From Macrocystis pyrifera (Eukaryota; Sar; Phaeophyceae; Laminariales; Laminariaceae): DNA of 64,000 nt. Shown here piece by piece: positions 22,938 through 34,199 of this stretch. The notes under the pieces are model-generated. The model saw nothing but the letters and a program-made list of their open reading frames with translations. It was not told the origin of the DNA and did not search any database. The translations under genes were made by a program, and so were the position numbers. The DNA lies in assembly GCA_031763025.1 (NCBI GenBank), contig JASSKH010000020.1, forward strand, positions 10,290,528-10,354,527. The letters are read 5' to 3'. The number at the start of each line of letters is the position of its first letter. Position 1 is the stretch's first letter.

Positions 22938-24326
22938 GTGTTTCCCCCCCCTGCTCGTGCGCGGTTGAAGACGGGGGAGCGAGCAGATGGTTTGTCGGAG
23001 TATACACGAGCGGTTGGGGGTGAAAATTTACTGGATGGGACACGCCATACGACGGAAGTCCGGCTTATCGCGGGTAGCAAGGCTCTGAGGACACATGCGC
23101 GTACAGCACTCTTGGACACAGGAAGCCCGGCATCCTTCATCCAAAAGAAGGTATGCCTGCGTATGCTTGCTTGTGGTGCTGCCTCAGAGGACGTGTTGAC
23201 AACCGTAGGCCAGAAAAATTTGGGTGGTTTCCATGGGGTACCGTTACACACCTCCAGTCATGTGCGGTTGAAGATACAAATAGCGAACCGCAAATACAGT
23301 GGATCCCCTTCGGTATGCATGGTCGTGCATGCACACGTTGTACCTACCACCGCCATGACAACCGATGTTCTATCAGTACGGGATAGTTGGTACCATTTTT
23401 CTACTCGGGAGTATAGAGATATCGATGCGTCTGGCACACTTGTCACTTTTGTCGAGAAGGAAAGCGATTCCAGGGCACACGACCAGAGATACAAGAAGTG
23501 GGTTAACAGCGCTATAAGACTAATCGAAGGTCGAGGAACAGGTAAGGTTGTAGTTCGGGTTGCCAGCCGTAGACATCGCTTGCCGAATGCCATGTTTTGG
23601 CTACAAGTTTGCCTTACCAACAGTGATGGCACCGAGGCTGCAGAAGGCTCTTATTACATACGTTTTGGTCCGGAGTGGTTCCCACGGGAAGCCATCGTGG
23701 AATCAGGGGTTTCCGAAATACGTATACAACGTTTGAATGATGGTGGTTTCTTGGTACAGCAAGGCATGCGTTTGGGAGTGGGGGGAGAGCGCCTGGAAGC
23801 GTGTGAATTGGACAATGTGGCAATAATTTCGAACGAAATACCGTATGGAGGAAAAGTGGACGGAAACGCGGAAAAATCAGATATTGAACCACCAGCTGAG
23901 ATTTTGTCTAGTTTTCACCCACATCAACGAGTAGCATTTTTGCGGTTGTGGAACAAAATTCCTGTTCACTTGCGTGCTACACATTTTGATTTTGAAGGAA
24001 GCCTCTGGACAGCCACCGACATTGATTCTCTTGGAGATCTGCTAAATAAGTACGCGCACCGGTTTACAAAGCACAGCACTGACCTGGGACATATTGCTAT
24101 TGACCCCTTTCGCATTATTCTGAACAAAGATGCGCAACCGGTCAAACAACGACCATACCGGCATCCCCCCGTGTTGGCAACGAAGGTACAAACGGAAATT
24201 GATAAATTAGTTCTAGCAGGGGTTTTGAGGAGGCCATACTCCAATTGGTCCAGTCCGTTAGTGGTTATAGCCAAAGCCGACGGCCGTATCCGGGAAACTT
24301 GCAACGCTAACCCTATAAGAGGCTGA
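22938..24326 (+). pseudogene. Protease and N-terminal reverse transcriptase (gypsy)
   Basis: A 462-codon frame. Near residue 60 it has 'TALLDTGSPASFI', the active site of a retropepsin (D-T/S-G). From about residue 395 it has 'ILNKDAQPVKQRPYR', 'LVLAGVLRRPYSNWSSPLVV' and 'KADGRIRET', the fingers of a Ty3/gypsy reverse transcriptase. The frame then shifts: the next RT block begins at about 24315. Residues 60-390 contain the 'IRFGPEWFPREAIVESG' segment of which an inverted partial copy lies at 19618-19760. Broken copy; enzyme function would be polyprotein cleavage and reverse transcription. Confidence 0.85.
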
Positions 24327-24912
24327 ACGGCCAGTCCGTCATACCTGCCATGTATTTGCCGACGGTGGATGATTTCTTATCTGATCTTGGAGGAGCGAAC
24401 GTTTTTAGTACCATGGATCTGGTTCGTGGGTTTTTCCAGTGTTCTATACATGGAGACTTTATTCCACTGACAGCCATTTGTACGCAAGCCGGGAACTATC
24501 AGTGGACAGTAATGTCAATGGGGTTAGCGTCAAGCCCTGGTTGGGTTCAGTCAATATGTTGAGAGTTTGTGACGGATTACAACGTGTACGTCTTTTTATC
24601 GATGACATTGTGTGCTTTTCAAAGAACGGGACCGAACATGTTCGTGATCTGCAGGGTTTCTTTGAATGGCTTACGCTGTTTGACCTGAAATTTGCACCTA
24701 AGAAATCTCATTTGGGGGTCCGCACCATCAAGTTTTTGGGCCATCGAGTAACGGCTAAGGGAGTAGAGCCAGACCCAGATAAAGTTGAGGCGATGACTAA
24801 GTTGCCGATGCCTACACATGTCAGCCAGTTACGTTCGTTCAGTGTTGGGAGCGCTGTCATATTACCAGGATTGTTTGCCCCAAATGGCAAACGTTACACG
24901 ACCTGTGAATAA
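24315..24912 (+). pseudogene. Reverse transcriptase palm and thumb (gypsy)
   Basis: Frame 24350-24562 gives 'NVFSTMDLVRGFFQCSI' (first catalytic Asp) and 'WTVMSMGLASSPGWVQS'. After a frameshift, 24555-24830 gives 'RLFIDDIVCFSKNG', the FIDD form of the YxDD box, then 'FAPKKSHLGVRTIKFLGHRV' and 'EPDPDKVEAM'. A further frameshift follows at about 24820. All three metal-binding Asp residues of the polymerase are still present, though in different frames. Confidence 0.85.
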
Positions 24913-25522
24913 CCTTCTAAGGAAGGAGGTTAAATTCGTGTTTACCACGCAAAATGTTGAGATCGTGCAGCTTTTACTGAAACGATTTGCCAGTCCAAAC
25001 GTTTTAGCCTTTCCGGACTTTAAAGCAGCTTTGACTGGAGAACGACCATCCCGTTTGATTACCGATGCATCAGTGGATGGGTTGGGTGCAGTAATTGAAC
25101 AGGTACTGCCGGATATGTCTACCCGACCTATATGTTTTCTGAGAGGAACTACTTTGCCAAATGAACTAAATTGGAGTGCCACGGAATTGGAATGTGCTGT
25201 CATTGTGTCGGCAGTCAAGAAAAACAGGCAACTTTTTGACGGGATTCCTTTTGTAGTAGTGAGTGACCACCAACCGTTAAAACATTTGGAGAATCTATCG
25301 ACAAAGGTCAACAGAGTTCAGCTTGGTATGATTGTTTGGGTGCGTATACGTATACCCTGGATTATAGGCCGGGGAAGTTTTAACGGGAACGCGGATTTGA
25401 TGTCACGTTTACCATTGCCAGCTACCGAAGCAGATAATCACCCCGATGCCCGTTTATTTGACCCGACAGATATCGAGGAAAACAAATTATCGGTGCGAAT
25501 GGAGTGCGAGCAGCACACCTGA
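24818..25522 (+). pseudogene. RT connection and RNase H (gypsy)
   Basis: A 234-codon frame. It begins with 'VRSVLGALSYYQDCLPQMA' (thumb; the usual YRRF is altered) and continues into RNase H: 'SRLITDASVDGLGAVIEQ' (Asp), 'LNWSATELECAVIVSAV' (Glu), 'FVVVSDHQPLKHLEN' (Asp) and 'GNADLMSRLP' (Asp). All four RNase H acidic positions appear intact. It overlaps the previous RT block in another frame. Confidence 0.85.
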
Positions 25523-26100
25523 TGAAACCTGCTAGTTCAATCTTGCCAGAGCACAACAAGTTGGACCCCGAGTATATTTTCACGGTGGGGGAGAGAGAAC
25601 TGACGACTGCTCCATCCACCACAAACGAGGAGTCAGCTTCTATTTGGCAGGTGATACAGAGCGAACGTATGAATCGAGAGTCGATCGTAGTAAAAAAAAC
25701 ACGAAAATTCGCTATACCGGACAATCCTCCTCTGGTACGACCGATGGATGTAGTGAGTGGTCAATGGGAGACTAGAATGATGTTACATGCATGCCCAGTG
25801 ACAGAGGAAGGACATAGACGTTTAGGTTTGAAAGAGAACCAACAGGTAGCTGTGATGAATAACCAAAGTCAGGATAATAATAGCGCAGAACTTCCTGATG
25901 AAGAGAAAGATAGTAAAGAAACAAGGGAGTTCGGAGAAGGATTGAGTGAGTGGAAGGCGAGTGATTGGTCCGTTGCTCAACAAGAAAAACCAAGTAGCAA
26001 AGACTGCCATAAATTTTATGCTAGCAAATACTCCTGTGGGAGACGTTTCTGATGAGGTAATACCTGAGACCGTAGAAAGACGGGAAAGAAAGGTAAGTGG
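25504..26100 (+). pseudogene. Linker between RNase H and integrase
   Basis: A 182-codon, Glu/Ser/Asn-rich frame without a known domain, lying between RNase H and the integrase zinc finger. It is probably the tether region of the polyprotein, which is poorly conserved. Confidence 0.45.
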
Positions 26101-26718
26101 CACAGGGTGAACTACTGGAGCTCCCAGACTCTAACAAATTGTTGGTGAAACGCCTTGCCGTTGAACCCGCCCATCGTGACGACCGGAATCCTGGACGGTT
26201 TGAACGTCTGCTAGGAGAGGAGCCTGTGAGAACAAATGTCCCTCTGATGCTCAGGCCTTGGGTGATGGACTGCTTTCACAAGGAAGCAGTTCGCCTGCGT
26301 GAGAAGGTTACTCTTGTCTTACTACAGCGTTATTATTTGTGGATCGGAATGGCGGATAGTGTAAAATGGTGGATTAGAAGATGTTATGCATGCCAAGCGA
26401 GGAAGAGCGCAAGAGGTACTGTCAGATGGCCTTTAGGTTCCTTACCACTACCTAGTCGTCCGGGACAGATGGTATCATTTGATTAATTGGGACCATTGCC
26501 AGAGACGAAAAACAGCAACGTGTATGTCTTCCTTATTGTAGTTTTATTTAGTAGGTACGCAGAGGAATATGCAAAGACCAAAGAAGAGTAGACAGCCAGG
26601 GGATGTGCATCCCGGATAGTAGATGATTGTGTACCGAGATTGAGATTGCCCCACACGTTTTTTATCAGACCGAGGTACCGAATTTATATCCCAGGTTAGC
26701 AGAGCAGTATACGAGACG
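26097..26718 (+). pseudogene. Integrase zinc finger and first part of core (gypsy)
   Basis: Frame 26097-26486 contains 'MDCFHKEAVRLREKV', 'YYLWIGMADSVKWWIRRCYACQ' pattern (CX2C pair YACQARK) and 'RPGQMVSFD', the first catalytic Asp, immediately followed by a stop. The next part is read in other frames: 'NVYVFLIVVLFSRYAEEY', and at about 26659 'FLSDRGTEFISQVSRAVYE', the second Asp motif. At least two stops interrupt it (26484 and 26589). Confidence 0.8.
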
Positions 26719-27390
26719 TTGGGGGCGGTTAAGATTTTTTCAAGCTGCTATCATCCACAGACGAATGGAATGGTTGAGAAATTAAACCACACCCTTTGTC
26801 AGATGTTGTGTTATTTGATAGCGGATGACCAGAAAAACTGGGACGAAATGCTGATGCATGCGGTAGCTGCCCACAACAATAACGTCAGTAGAGGGGCTGG
26901 TTTGGCTCCGAACGAAGTACACATTGGTCGATACCCTAGGTTACCTATGACGGTATTTGAAGGGGGAGGTGTGAAAGGACACCAGGGTCTAAAACAGGAC
27001 CAGTTGGGCTATTTAAAACTAATGAGGATGTGGAAAGTGAAAGGTTATGTGCTGGTTAAGGAGGAATATAGATTGATAAAAGGCAGACATGAAGCTGCCA
27101 ACGAAAATCTTATTGAGATGATAAATCGACGCCCCAAGTATGAAGTTGGGAGTTGGGTGTGGATTTATGATGATAAGAGTACTGTTTCTGGAGGCGGACA
27201 AATCGTTCTAAAAACAAGTGAGGCTGATTATCGAAGTAAGAAATTATCTCTGACTGCAAAATTAGTTGAGTGTTGGACAGGACCCTATAAAATCTTGTTT
27301 GTTGGACCAGGTACCACAAGTGATTGGAAAAGGTTGGCGCTAACTTGTTATTGGTGGAAGTTCGGAAGGACGAACCAGGACGGGAGATAA
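26719..27390 (+). pseudogene. Integrase core end and C-terminal domain (gypsy)
   Basis: A 223-codon frame beginning within the core: 'KIFSSCYHPQTNGMVEKLNH' carries the third catalytic residue, Glu. 'EMLMHAVAAHNNNVSRGAG' and 'APNEVHIGRYPRLPM' are the usual downstream landmarks. The C-terminal half has 'YEVGSWVWIYDDKS' and 'KLVECWTGPYKILFVGPGT', the SH3-like fold that ends gypsy integrases. A -1 frameshift near 27330 links it to the next frame. Confidence 0.85.
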
Positions 27391-28073
27391 ATGCAAGAGT
27401 GTCAAAGTGTAGGTGTAAGAAGTGCTACAATCCACATGAGGGAGAGGAAAGACCGAAATTCTTGCCATGGGCCATGAGCAGCTATGTCTTGAATAAGTAT
27501 TCTGAACGTTCCACCCCTTTTCATCTCACCGCCGAGGATGTTCGTATGGAATTGGACCACTACCGTGTCACACCCACCCTTATAACAAAAAACCGAATTT
27601 CGAGGAGTTTGGGAGGGGAAATCGCAGTCCAATATTATACCAGCTAGGATGAAGTTACCATAAAAAGTTGGGAACATGATACAGATTTAGAACGGTCCGA
27701 AAGTGTAGTATCTAGGTATTGGGCCGGAGACCCAGTACACGTAGGGGGAGAAAATACTAGATTTAGGAGGTACAGGGTGCAATTTGCCAAACGTACCCTT
27801 GCGTGTGCAAAAAGTGAAAGAGTTGTTGCCACGGGGTACAAGGTCTGCTGTGATACCAGAGGTAGACCTGGAATATATAAACGTGACATCATCGGATCGT
27901 ACATTTATTTCAAACCATCGCGTGCAGGTTGGCAACTGGCCCGAGTGGTGATGGTGGCCGAGGATGCGGAGAGCAAGGAACTACCGCATACTATCAACCT
28001 GCTGGACCTGGGGAAGAGAGATACAAAGTACATCTTTCTGAGGAGAAGCTCACCACTGTTAGCGAGGAAGTAG
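27324..28073 (+). pseudogene. Integrase C-terminal extension of the gypsy element
   Basis: One frame from 27324 to 28073 with a single in-frame TAG at 27645-27647. It contains 'SKCRCKKCYNPHEGEER' (a Cys-rich patch), 'VSRYWAGDPVHVGGEN', and 'WQLARVVMVAEDAESKELPH' followed by 'INLLDLGKRDTKYIFL'. The last part resembles chromodomain-like or tail modules that follow integrases in some gypsy lineages. That assignment is tentative. Its length (about 250 residues) is unusually large for such a tail. Confidence 0.5.
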
Positions 28074-28189
28074 GAACTTGGTGTTGCCATGTACATGTTA
28101 CGGTTAAGAGTACTAAGAAGTTTTGCATACCATTTAAGGTTAGAAGGGACGGTTATATAGAGCTGGACAGCGTCTAAACACTAAGCCAA

Positions 28190-29010
28190 ACAAGGGGGAA
28201 GGATAGCAATACGGATTTTATGGTCACAGTGAAGGGAACTAGACTATCCTAAGTCATGATCCTGTGAAACAAGAAATTGTAATACACACTGTACGATCAC
28301 ATGTCCAATGGAAGGGTGGAATGGTAAGTAATCCAGACTTTAGACAGTATTCATGCTGTACTGGGTCTAATGTCTGATGGAGGATTCACTCACATCAGAT
28401 ATTGTATGGGGTTGGTTGTTGCTGGAGAAGGGTAGTTGAAGCCGGTCTATGACTAGAAATTCTGAGATACTACTAAGAATTAGTAAGTGGGACTGGTACC
28501 AGTATAGGCTTCATTTCCGAGCAATGTTTTCTCTGCAGTAATTGTACGAGTACTAGCAATCTCAGACCTGTCATTGTTATTTAATTGAACACCTAAGGTC
28601 GAGAGATGACAACGAACTTGGAGGGGCAAGTGTGGTGAGATTGGTTTCCTTTAGCATTTAGTATAGACGGAATAGTTTCATTGAGAAATAGTATGAGATC
28701 AAGGGTTTCAATAGAAATTATTAGGATGTTCTAAGAGGGTACTTGTAGTCAATTGGGCCTGTATGTTGGAAAATCGGCACTGGGCCTTTAGGTCGGGTGG
28801 GAATGTTAAGGTCGGCGCACTCTCATTGGTCAAACCCGACAATTTCACCCGATTTACCGAGCGAGATAATAATACGGGTTTTAAAGTCGGCGCATGTCAT
28901 GGGCCAAAGATGCCGTCGTTCACTCGGTGGGACTGTCCTATCACTTTTCCCTGCTCTGTCTGCCCGAATAAGGTCGTAGCACTGCTCTAGGCGCTGCTGC
29001 TTGTGCGCAT
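28190..29010. other. No recognisable gene
   Basis: Sequence after the gypsy tail. Short direct repeat 'gtcggcgca' at 28811 and 28887 only. No LTR matching the 5' side was found here. Confidence 0.4.
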
Positions 29011-29339
29011 AGCTATGGGCCGCAACAAAGGCTCGAAGCTCAAGGCTGGTCAGCTAAACCAGGACGTAAACTGACTGCAGCAGCCGTAGCTGCTGCATAG
29101 AAAAGAAAAGATGACGACGCTCTCCAAGCAGCCACCCTCGCGAGTATGTTGGGTACCAAGCGCGCGCGAGTCGCACACTGGGGAGCAATTTCGAACGAGA
29201 GCGAAGCAGAGGTTAACCGGGAGGTGAACCGTGCGGGAAGCGTGGATGTTGCATCATTCAACTCCGGTCCTCGCGCGGTCGGAGCATCCGCAGAGCAGCA
29301 GACTTCAAAGGCTAGAGGACGCGATGTAGACCTCACCGA

Positions 29340-30044
29340 AAAATCCCCAGCAGAAGCAGCAGCAGAACCACCACCACCACCACCACCACCGCCAACGGCG
29401 CCACCACGAACAACAGAGCAGCAGCACTACCACCACCACCAAAACCACCACCACCACCACCAACAACAACACAGCAGCAGCAACAACAACAACAGGAGCA
29501 GCAACAGCAGCAACAGCAACAACGACAGCAACAGCAGCAGCAGCAATAACAAAAACCATAACAACAACAACAACAGCAGCAGCAGCAACAACGGCAAAAA
29601 CAACAACAGCAGCAGCATCAACAACAACAGCAACAGCAATGCCAATGACAACAGCAGCACCAGCAAAAACATCAGCACCAGCAAACAGATCCCCCACTAC
29701 AGCCTACTTAGCAGGTTCAAGTCGCCAGGGAAGGGCAGCAGCAGGAGGACGAGGGGGGGCAGGGGGGGTAGGGGCAACAGGAGAAAGAAAGGGAACATAA
29801 GGAAGAAGAGCAGCACCAGAAATCGGAGGGGGAGCTGAGGAAAGAGAGCAAACAGGAGGATGGGGAGGGGTAGGAGGAGGAGGGAGGAAAGGAAGTAACG
29901 TGGGCGCGGCGGGGAGAGGGCCTGTAGGGGGAGAAAGGGCAGCAGGAAAGAGAAGGACGGCAGAAGGAAGAGGGGGAAAACTAAGAACAAGAGGGGAGGC
30001 TGGGGCAAGAGGGGCGGCAGGCGGAGGGGGGGGGGCAGCAGGAA

Positions 30045-30082
<38 letters not shown>

Positions 30083-30085
30083 GCA

Positions 30086-30121
<36 letters not shown>

Positions 30122-30141
30122 AAAGGGGGGGGCGGGGGGGG
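29340..30141. repeat. Low-complexity tracts: ACC/CAG/AAC microsatellites and two G35 runs
   Basis: 29340-29690 is a patchwork of ACC, CAG, CAA and AAC triplets encoding Pro, His, Gln/Ser and Asn runs in the plus frame. 29700-30045 is purine-only AGG-rich DNA. G runs of 35 bases occupy 30047-30081 and 30086-30120, separated by 'agca'. The block lies in the presumed first exon of the fusion gene. Pro-rich and Val/Leu-rich frames on the minus strand are by-products. Confidence 0.9.
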
Positions 30142-32413
30142 GAGCAGGAGGAATGGCAGGACCCGCCGATGCGGGAGATGGAAGCGGCGTCGGGGAAAGC
30201 GGTGGTGGCAACCGCCGATTGTCGAGGGCAATGCAGGTTCATGTGCAAAGCATCAAGAAAAACATCCACGCCAACATCATTCACCAAGACGGATCTGGGA
30301 CGGCACCGCCTAGAGCCACAGGCCTGTTCCCGTACAGTGCCCCCCTCATCCTTCCAAAGTGTCCGACCATACAGAAGGGTTCAGGTGGGTAAGAGAAATG
30401 AGATGAAACTGGATACTTTTCCGATTGCAATATCACATGGCACCATACACGCGTAGACACCTTCGGCGAAATCAGTAACGGTTGCTAAGATACTGTCCTG
30501 TACCCTGTACTTGGAAAATAATACGGCGGCGGAATTCATCTTACTCCTCGTATGTTTGTCCGGTACTTTTCGACCGTTTCTTCTCGTAGGGTTACCGGAT
30601 CCCTCGCCGTTTTTCCTGAAGGCAGTGTTTGCGAGGATACCGGAGTATTTGTTCCCGGAGCTAGCTATCAAGGGCATTCTTTGTCCGAGACGTGGGCGTA
30701 AGGGAAAAACTGATGGCTGGAGCGCAGAGGAGCCGCGCCGGGTGTTCATGAAGCACGACGTCGCGCACATAATAGGTTTCCGGTGAGCATGCTTCAATCA
30801 CAATATCCATCTTACCGTCAACCACGGAGTACACGCACGCTATACATATCAAGAATTTAACAAGGTTGTGGTGTTGTTTTGTCGATTGTACTTGGCCCTT
30901 TGCCGTGACCCCCTTGATACTACGAACACGTAGGTTTCATGTGTATCGAGGATTCAAATATATACTGTAGTTGTAATTTTGTGGTTGTCGGCGGCATCCC
31001 CTCTTTTCTCGCGCCCTGATGCGTTTGCCGCGAGCCGTGCGCATACTCCGTGCGCTCCGGCATGACAAAGCACCATGGCGTGGTGGTGGATAAAACAACT
31101 CTGTCCGCGTCACTGTTTGTTTGGTTGATTGCGTTGTTGGCCCGTGTCTACCTTCTGCTACACGTGTAACTGGTGTGTGACCCACAACACCACTGCGAAA
31201 GACTCGGAAAAGCGCGGAACATCGTTCAACGCTTGGGACCCCGCGTGCCTCGAACGCCTTCCGGAGTACGTTTCGAAGGAGTTCCCTTTCATCCTCACGC
31301 ATCGATCAGGCATTGACATCCGTCTTGTCGACAGGCTCGCAGATGACTTGCTTCGCGTCCGCTGCCAAGTACATTGGACAGGTGAGTCTCGCGTGGGGCA
31401 CAGGATACTTTGTGGCGGTTTGCTAAAACAAAATTGTCGATAGATTCTGTCGCATCCTTGGGAAAGAGTACGCCGCATTGAATGATATCTCGTGTTCCGA
31501 TCCAATCGTGTGGCCGGTTGATATTTTGCGGCAGGCGTACAGGGCCAAGTATATGGTTGACCAACTGAAGTACGTATCGCTTGCCGAATCACGGCGGTCG
31601 GGCCTGGCACGCATGGTGGGAGCGGCACCGGTACCAGAGAGTTTGGCGACTTTGACGACCCGGCGAAGTACTGTGGAGCCGAGCTATCAGACCACTATTT
31701 GCGGGACGTGTGGCGCACGTGTCTCTCGGCACTCCCTGTGCTGGAGGTGGACAGCGTGGCGTGGACGCGGGAGCATTATCTGCATCTCGTTCATCAGCGC
31801 TGCGATGGGTGGATACTAGCTGGAGATGCTTCGTTCAAGTTTGCCAAGATCATTCGCCTCGGGGCAAAAGCGAGAGGGAAACGCACACGGCCAGTGTGCG
31901 GCATCTTCGCAGTGTTCAACGAGTACGAGCAGGTGAGGCATTTTATGTACTTCGACGCTCTGTTGTTTTTCTATCGTTAGCGTCTGTCCGTTGTGCTTGT
32001 GTTTCGTCCCTGAAAACCCTGTACTTGAACCTCCTTTCAACGTCAAGCGCAAATTTCCTTACCCGCGCCCAGGTGCTGTGGCAGCGACCGATGCAAAGCA
32101 ACTCTTTAACCGAGATTACGGACGAGTTGAAGCTCCTTTTTCACGGCCGCTACGTTCGCAACGGCTTCAAGCTGCCCGTTTTCTGGATCTCAGGTAAAAG
32201 TTCAGACTGCTTAGTTTTTGATGTTTTGTGGTTGCACGTGTTCGGTCCAGAGCACATAAATGTTCTAGCAGCCTTGCATGTTTGGTCAGAATGATTGGAC
32301 CAATATATGTTGTAGCAGCCTTTCCTGTTGGGTCAAAATGATTCACACACTAATATATTCTACCAAGAGTTGACGCCGCCTCCACCGCCGCACGTACCTT
32401 TCTGCACCATCAG

Positions 32414-33330
32414 ACGACTGCTGCGCTGACCGCCCAATGCTTCAGCGGGCAGTTGGCGAGCTCGAGGAGGCAACAGGCATCAGCTTGTGCTTGGAGGACG
32501 AGATTACCACTGGCAACAAACCAGCCAACCTTCAAAAGATGGAGATGGCGTACCCACCGAGCATCGTGTTCGACCCCCCCGCCATCGCCCTTGCTGTCAG
32601 TCGTCTTCGGGAGAGCAAGAGTCGAGTAGAAGGAAAAAAGTTCTTGGTGTAGACGCGGAGTGGGAGAGGGCCATTTCGGGGAGAAAAAAAGTGGCGACCA
32701 TCCAGATAGTCCCCCTGCACGGCACGCCCTTCCTCTTCCACCTGCAGCGAGGTCCTTCTGGGTTCACAAAAGAGACGTTCTCTGCTCCTCTTAAGGATCT
32801 ACTCGCTGACCCAAACATCATCAAGATGAGCGCAATAAACCAAGATGTCACACCAACGCCCAGGTGCGTGTCAAAATTGTGCATTTAGGTTTTGTGGGAG
32901 GCTGCATGTCTTGTACATACAACATCTGCACTTTTTTATCTTCACGCCTAGTATACTTCCAACACGCACGGCGACCGCGTCTCTGCTCGAGGAACCCTCT
33001 GCGCAGACTGGTGTCGCCATCAAAACGGATGCTGCACAGGTGGTGAATGCCGTAGACTTGCGCTCGCTCGCAAAGTCCAACTTGGTAGCAGCCTCGTTAT
33101 GGTCACTCGCCGGCATGGCGGCGTGCCTGCTGGCGAAGCATCTCCCGAAGGACACCGTCCGGTTCTCCTGCTGGGTGAGCTTTCTTCTCAGCGACGCACA
33201 ATAGGACTACGCTTGCATGGATGCCTACGTGCCGGTCGTTCTGTACGCAACGATCCTGAAGTTCAAACACCCCATTGTCTCTGCGGCCCCTGCTACTGAG
33301 GACCTGGTGCCTGGTTTGAAGGTTTGTGGA
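32414..33330 (+). pseudogene. WRN/DnaQ-like 3'-5' exonuclease domain of the fusion gene
   Basis: Motif I is 'LGVDAEWERA' (Asp and Glu of DEDDy) near 32650. Then come 'VATIQIVPLHGTPFLFHL' and 'LLADPNIIKMSAINQDV' (motif II, Asp). After an 88-nt intron (32864-32951, GTGCGT...CTAG, phase 2) comes 'TGVAIKTDAAQVVNAVDLRS' and 'AKHLPKDTVRFSCW', then motif III 'DYACMDAYVPVVLY' (Tyr and Asp). All four acidic residues are present. Two lesions: a one-base loss in the A-run at about 32637 puts the transposase-like and exonuclease parts out of frame, and TAG at 33202-33204 lies directly before motif III. Family function is 3'-5' DNA (or RNA) exonuclease. Confidence 0.75.
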
Positions 33331-34019
33331 GGAAGACGGAGGCCGGTACAAACTCCATCAATTCTGTCAGTCTGTAGTAAACAGTCCGTGCAATGCACTA
33401 TCTCCAATTGTTTATTTACGACAAAATTTAAAATACAACGAATTAGAAACAAGACAACCAAAGACGTGACCACCAAGGCTGAGTGAGGGGCTTTAATTTT
33501 GTGTACCATGATTGATTTCTTCTCTGCACAAAAATCCAGGTACTCATACCAAGCCTTGGTCAAGCCGGCTAAGAAGTGAGCCATTATGGACAAAAACACG
33601 AATTTGTCGGGAAACAGTTTTTCTCCGAAATATAAACATACACAACAGGCTTGAGAGAGACAAGAGGAATATTTTTCGCGTTTTACTTCGAAATCATAAA
33701 ATAGGCTCTCCGTGTTTGAAATGATACTGATATCACAGAATGTTAGTTTTGTCGCTATCTCCGTCACGTTGATTCTTTGCAATATGTGAAACATTACCAA
33801 GCCGGCAAACATGGACACCTGTCCACATCCGTCGTAAGAAAAGACTTCTGAAACATGCACCCCCCAGAAGAAGCGCAACGAGGTTATACCGTTATAAAAA
33901 GTTTGAACCTCCTCCTGGGCACTAACATAGAGTTCGTTCTCGATTTTGAAACAACCTCTGCTGGCACGACGTACGTCCACCTGGATGCTGGGATTGGTTT
34001 TGAAAATATATATCAGCAC
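33225..34019 (-). other. 264-codon minus-strand open frame, unassigned
   Basis: The longest open frame in this direction here, with a hydrophobic stretch around 'ALVVTSLVVLFLIRCIL'. Its 3' third overlaps the exonuclease end on the other strand. The rest (33400-34019) lies in a segment with no counterpart to the fusion gene, perhaps an inserted sequence or intron. No domain recognised. The frame could be chance. Confidence 0.25.
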
Positions 34020-34199
34020 GGATCACACGTAGCCGTAACACTCATCCCCCCTCGATCTCGACACACAAAACTGCCCTTGTCCTTTCCCGCCCTCATCGTC
34101 TTTTCCCCGTCCGTGAAACAGGTGCGACTGTACAACTCAAGCCACTCTTCTCGCGTGGCAATCGGTAGACTGGTCTGCGACAGCACAGCAACATGCTCT

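Larger units (their letters stand above)
19771..28190 (+). mobile_element. Large decayed Ty3/gypsy retrotransposon
   Basis: Domain order is gag, CCHC zinc knuckle, protease, reverse transcriptase, RNase H, integrase zinc finger, integrase core and C-terminal extension, all on the plus strand, diagnostic of Ty3/gypsy. The coding sequence is split by at least eight frameshifts or stops. I could not find matching LTRs: sequence after 28190 does not repeat anything before 19771, although family T repeats adjoin the 5' side. Span about 8.4 kb. It differs clearly in sequence from the younger gypsy element at 56.2-61.0 kb, so two lineages are present. Confidence 0.85.

Noticed and set aside
29305-29697. 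Val/Ala/Leu-rich membrane protein on the minus strand
   Set aside because: Antisense reading of CAG/AAC/ACC microsatellites.
29697-30287. 196-codon Pro-rich and 137-codon Gly-rich proteins
   Set aside because: Entirely produced by G-runs and AGG repeats; every frame on both strands is open.
33175-33204. 30-nt intron in the exonuclease
   Set aside because: Borders are GT...AG, but 30 nt is below usual intron sizes and the translated residues fit the family; a nonsense mutation is more likely.
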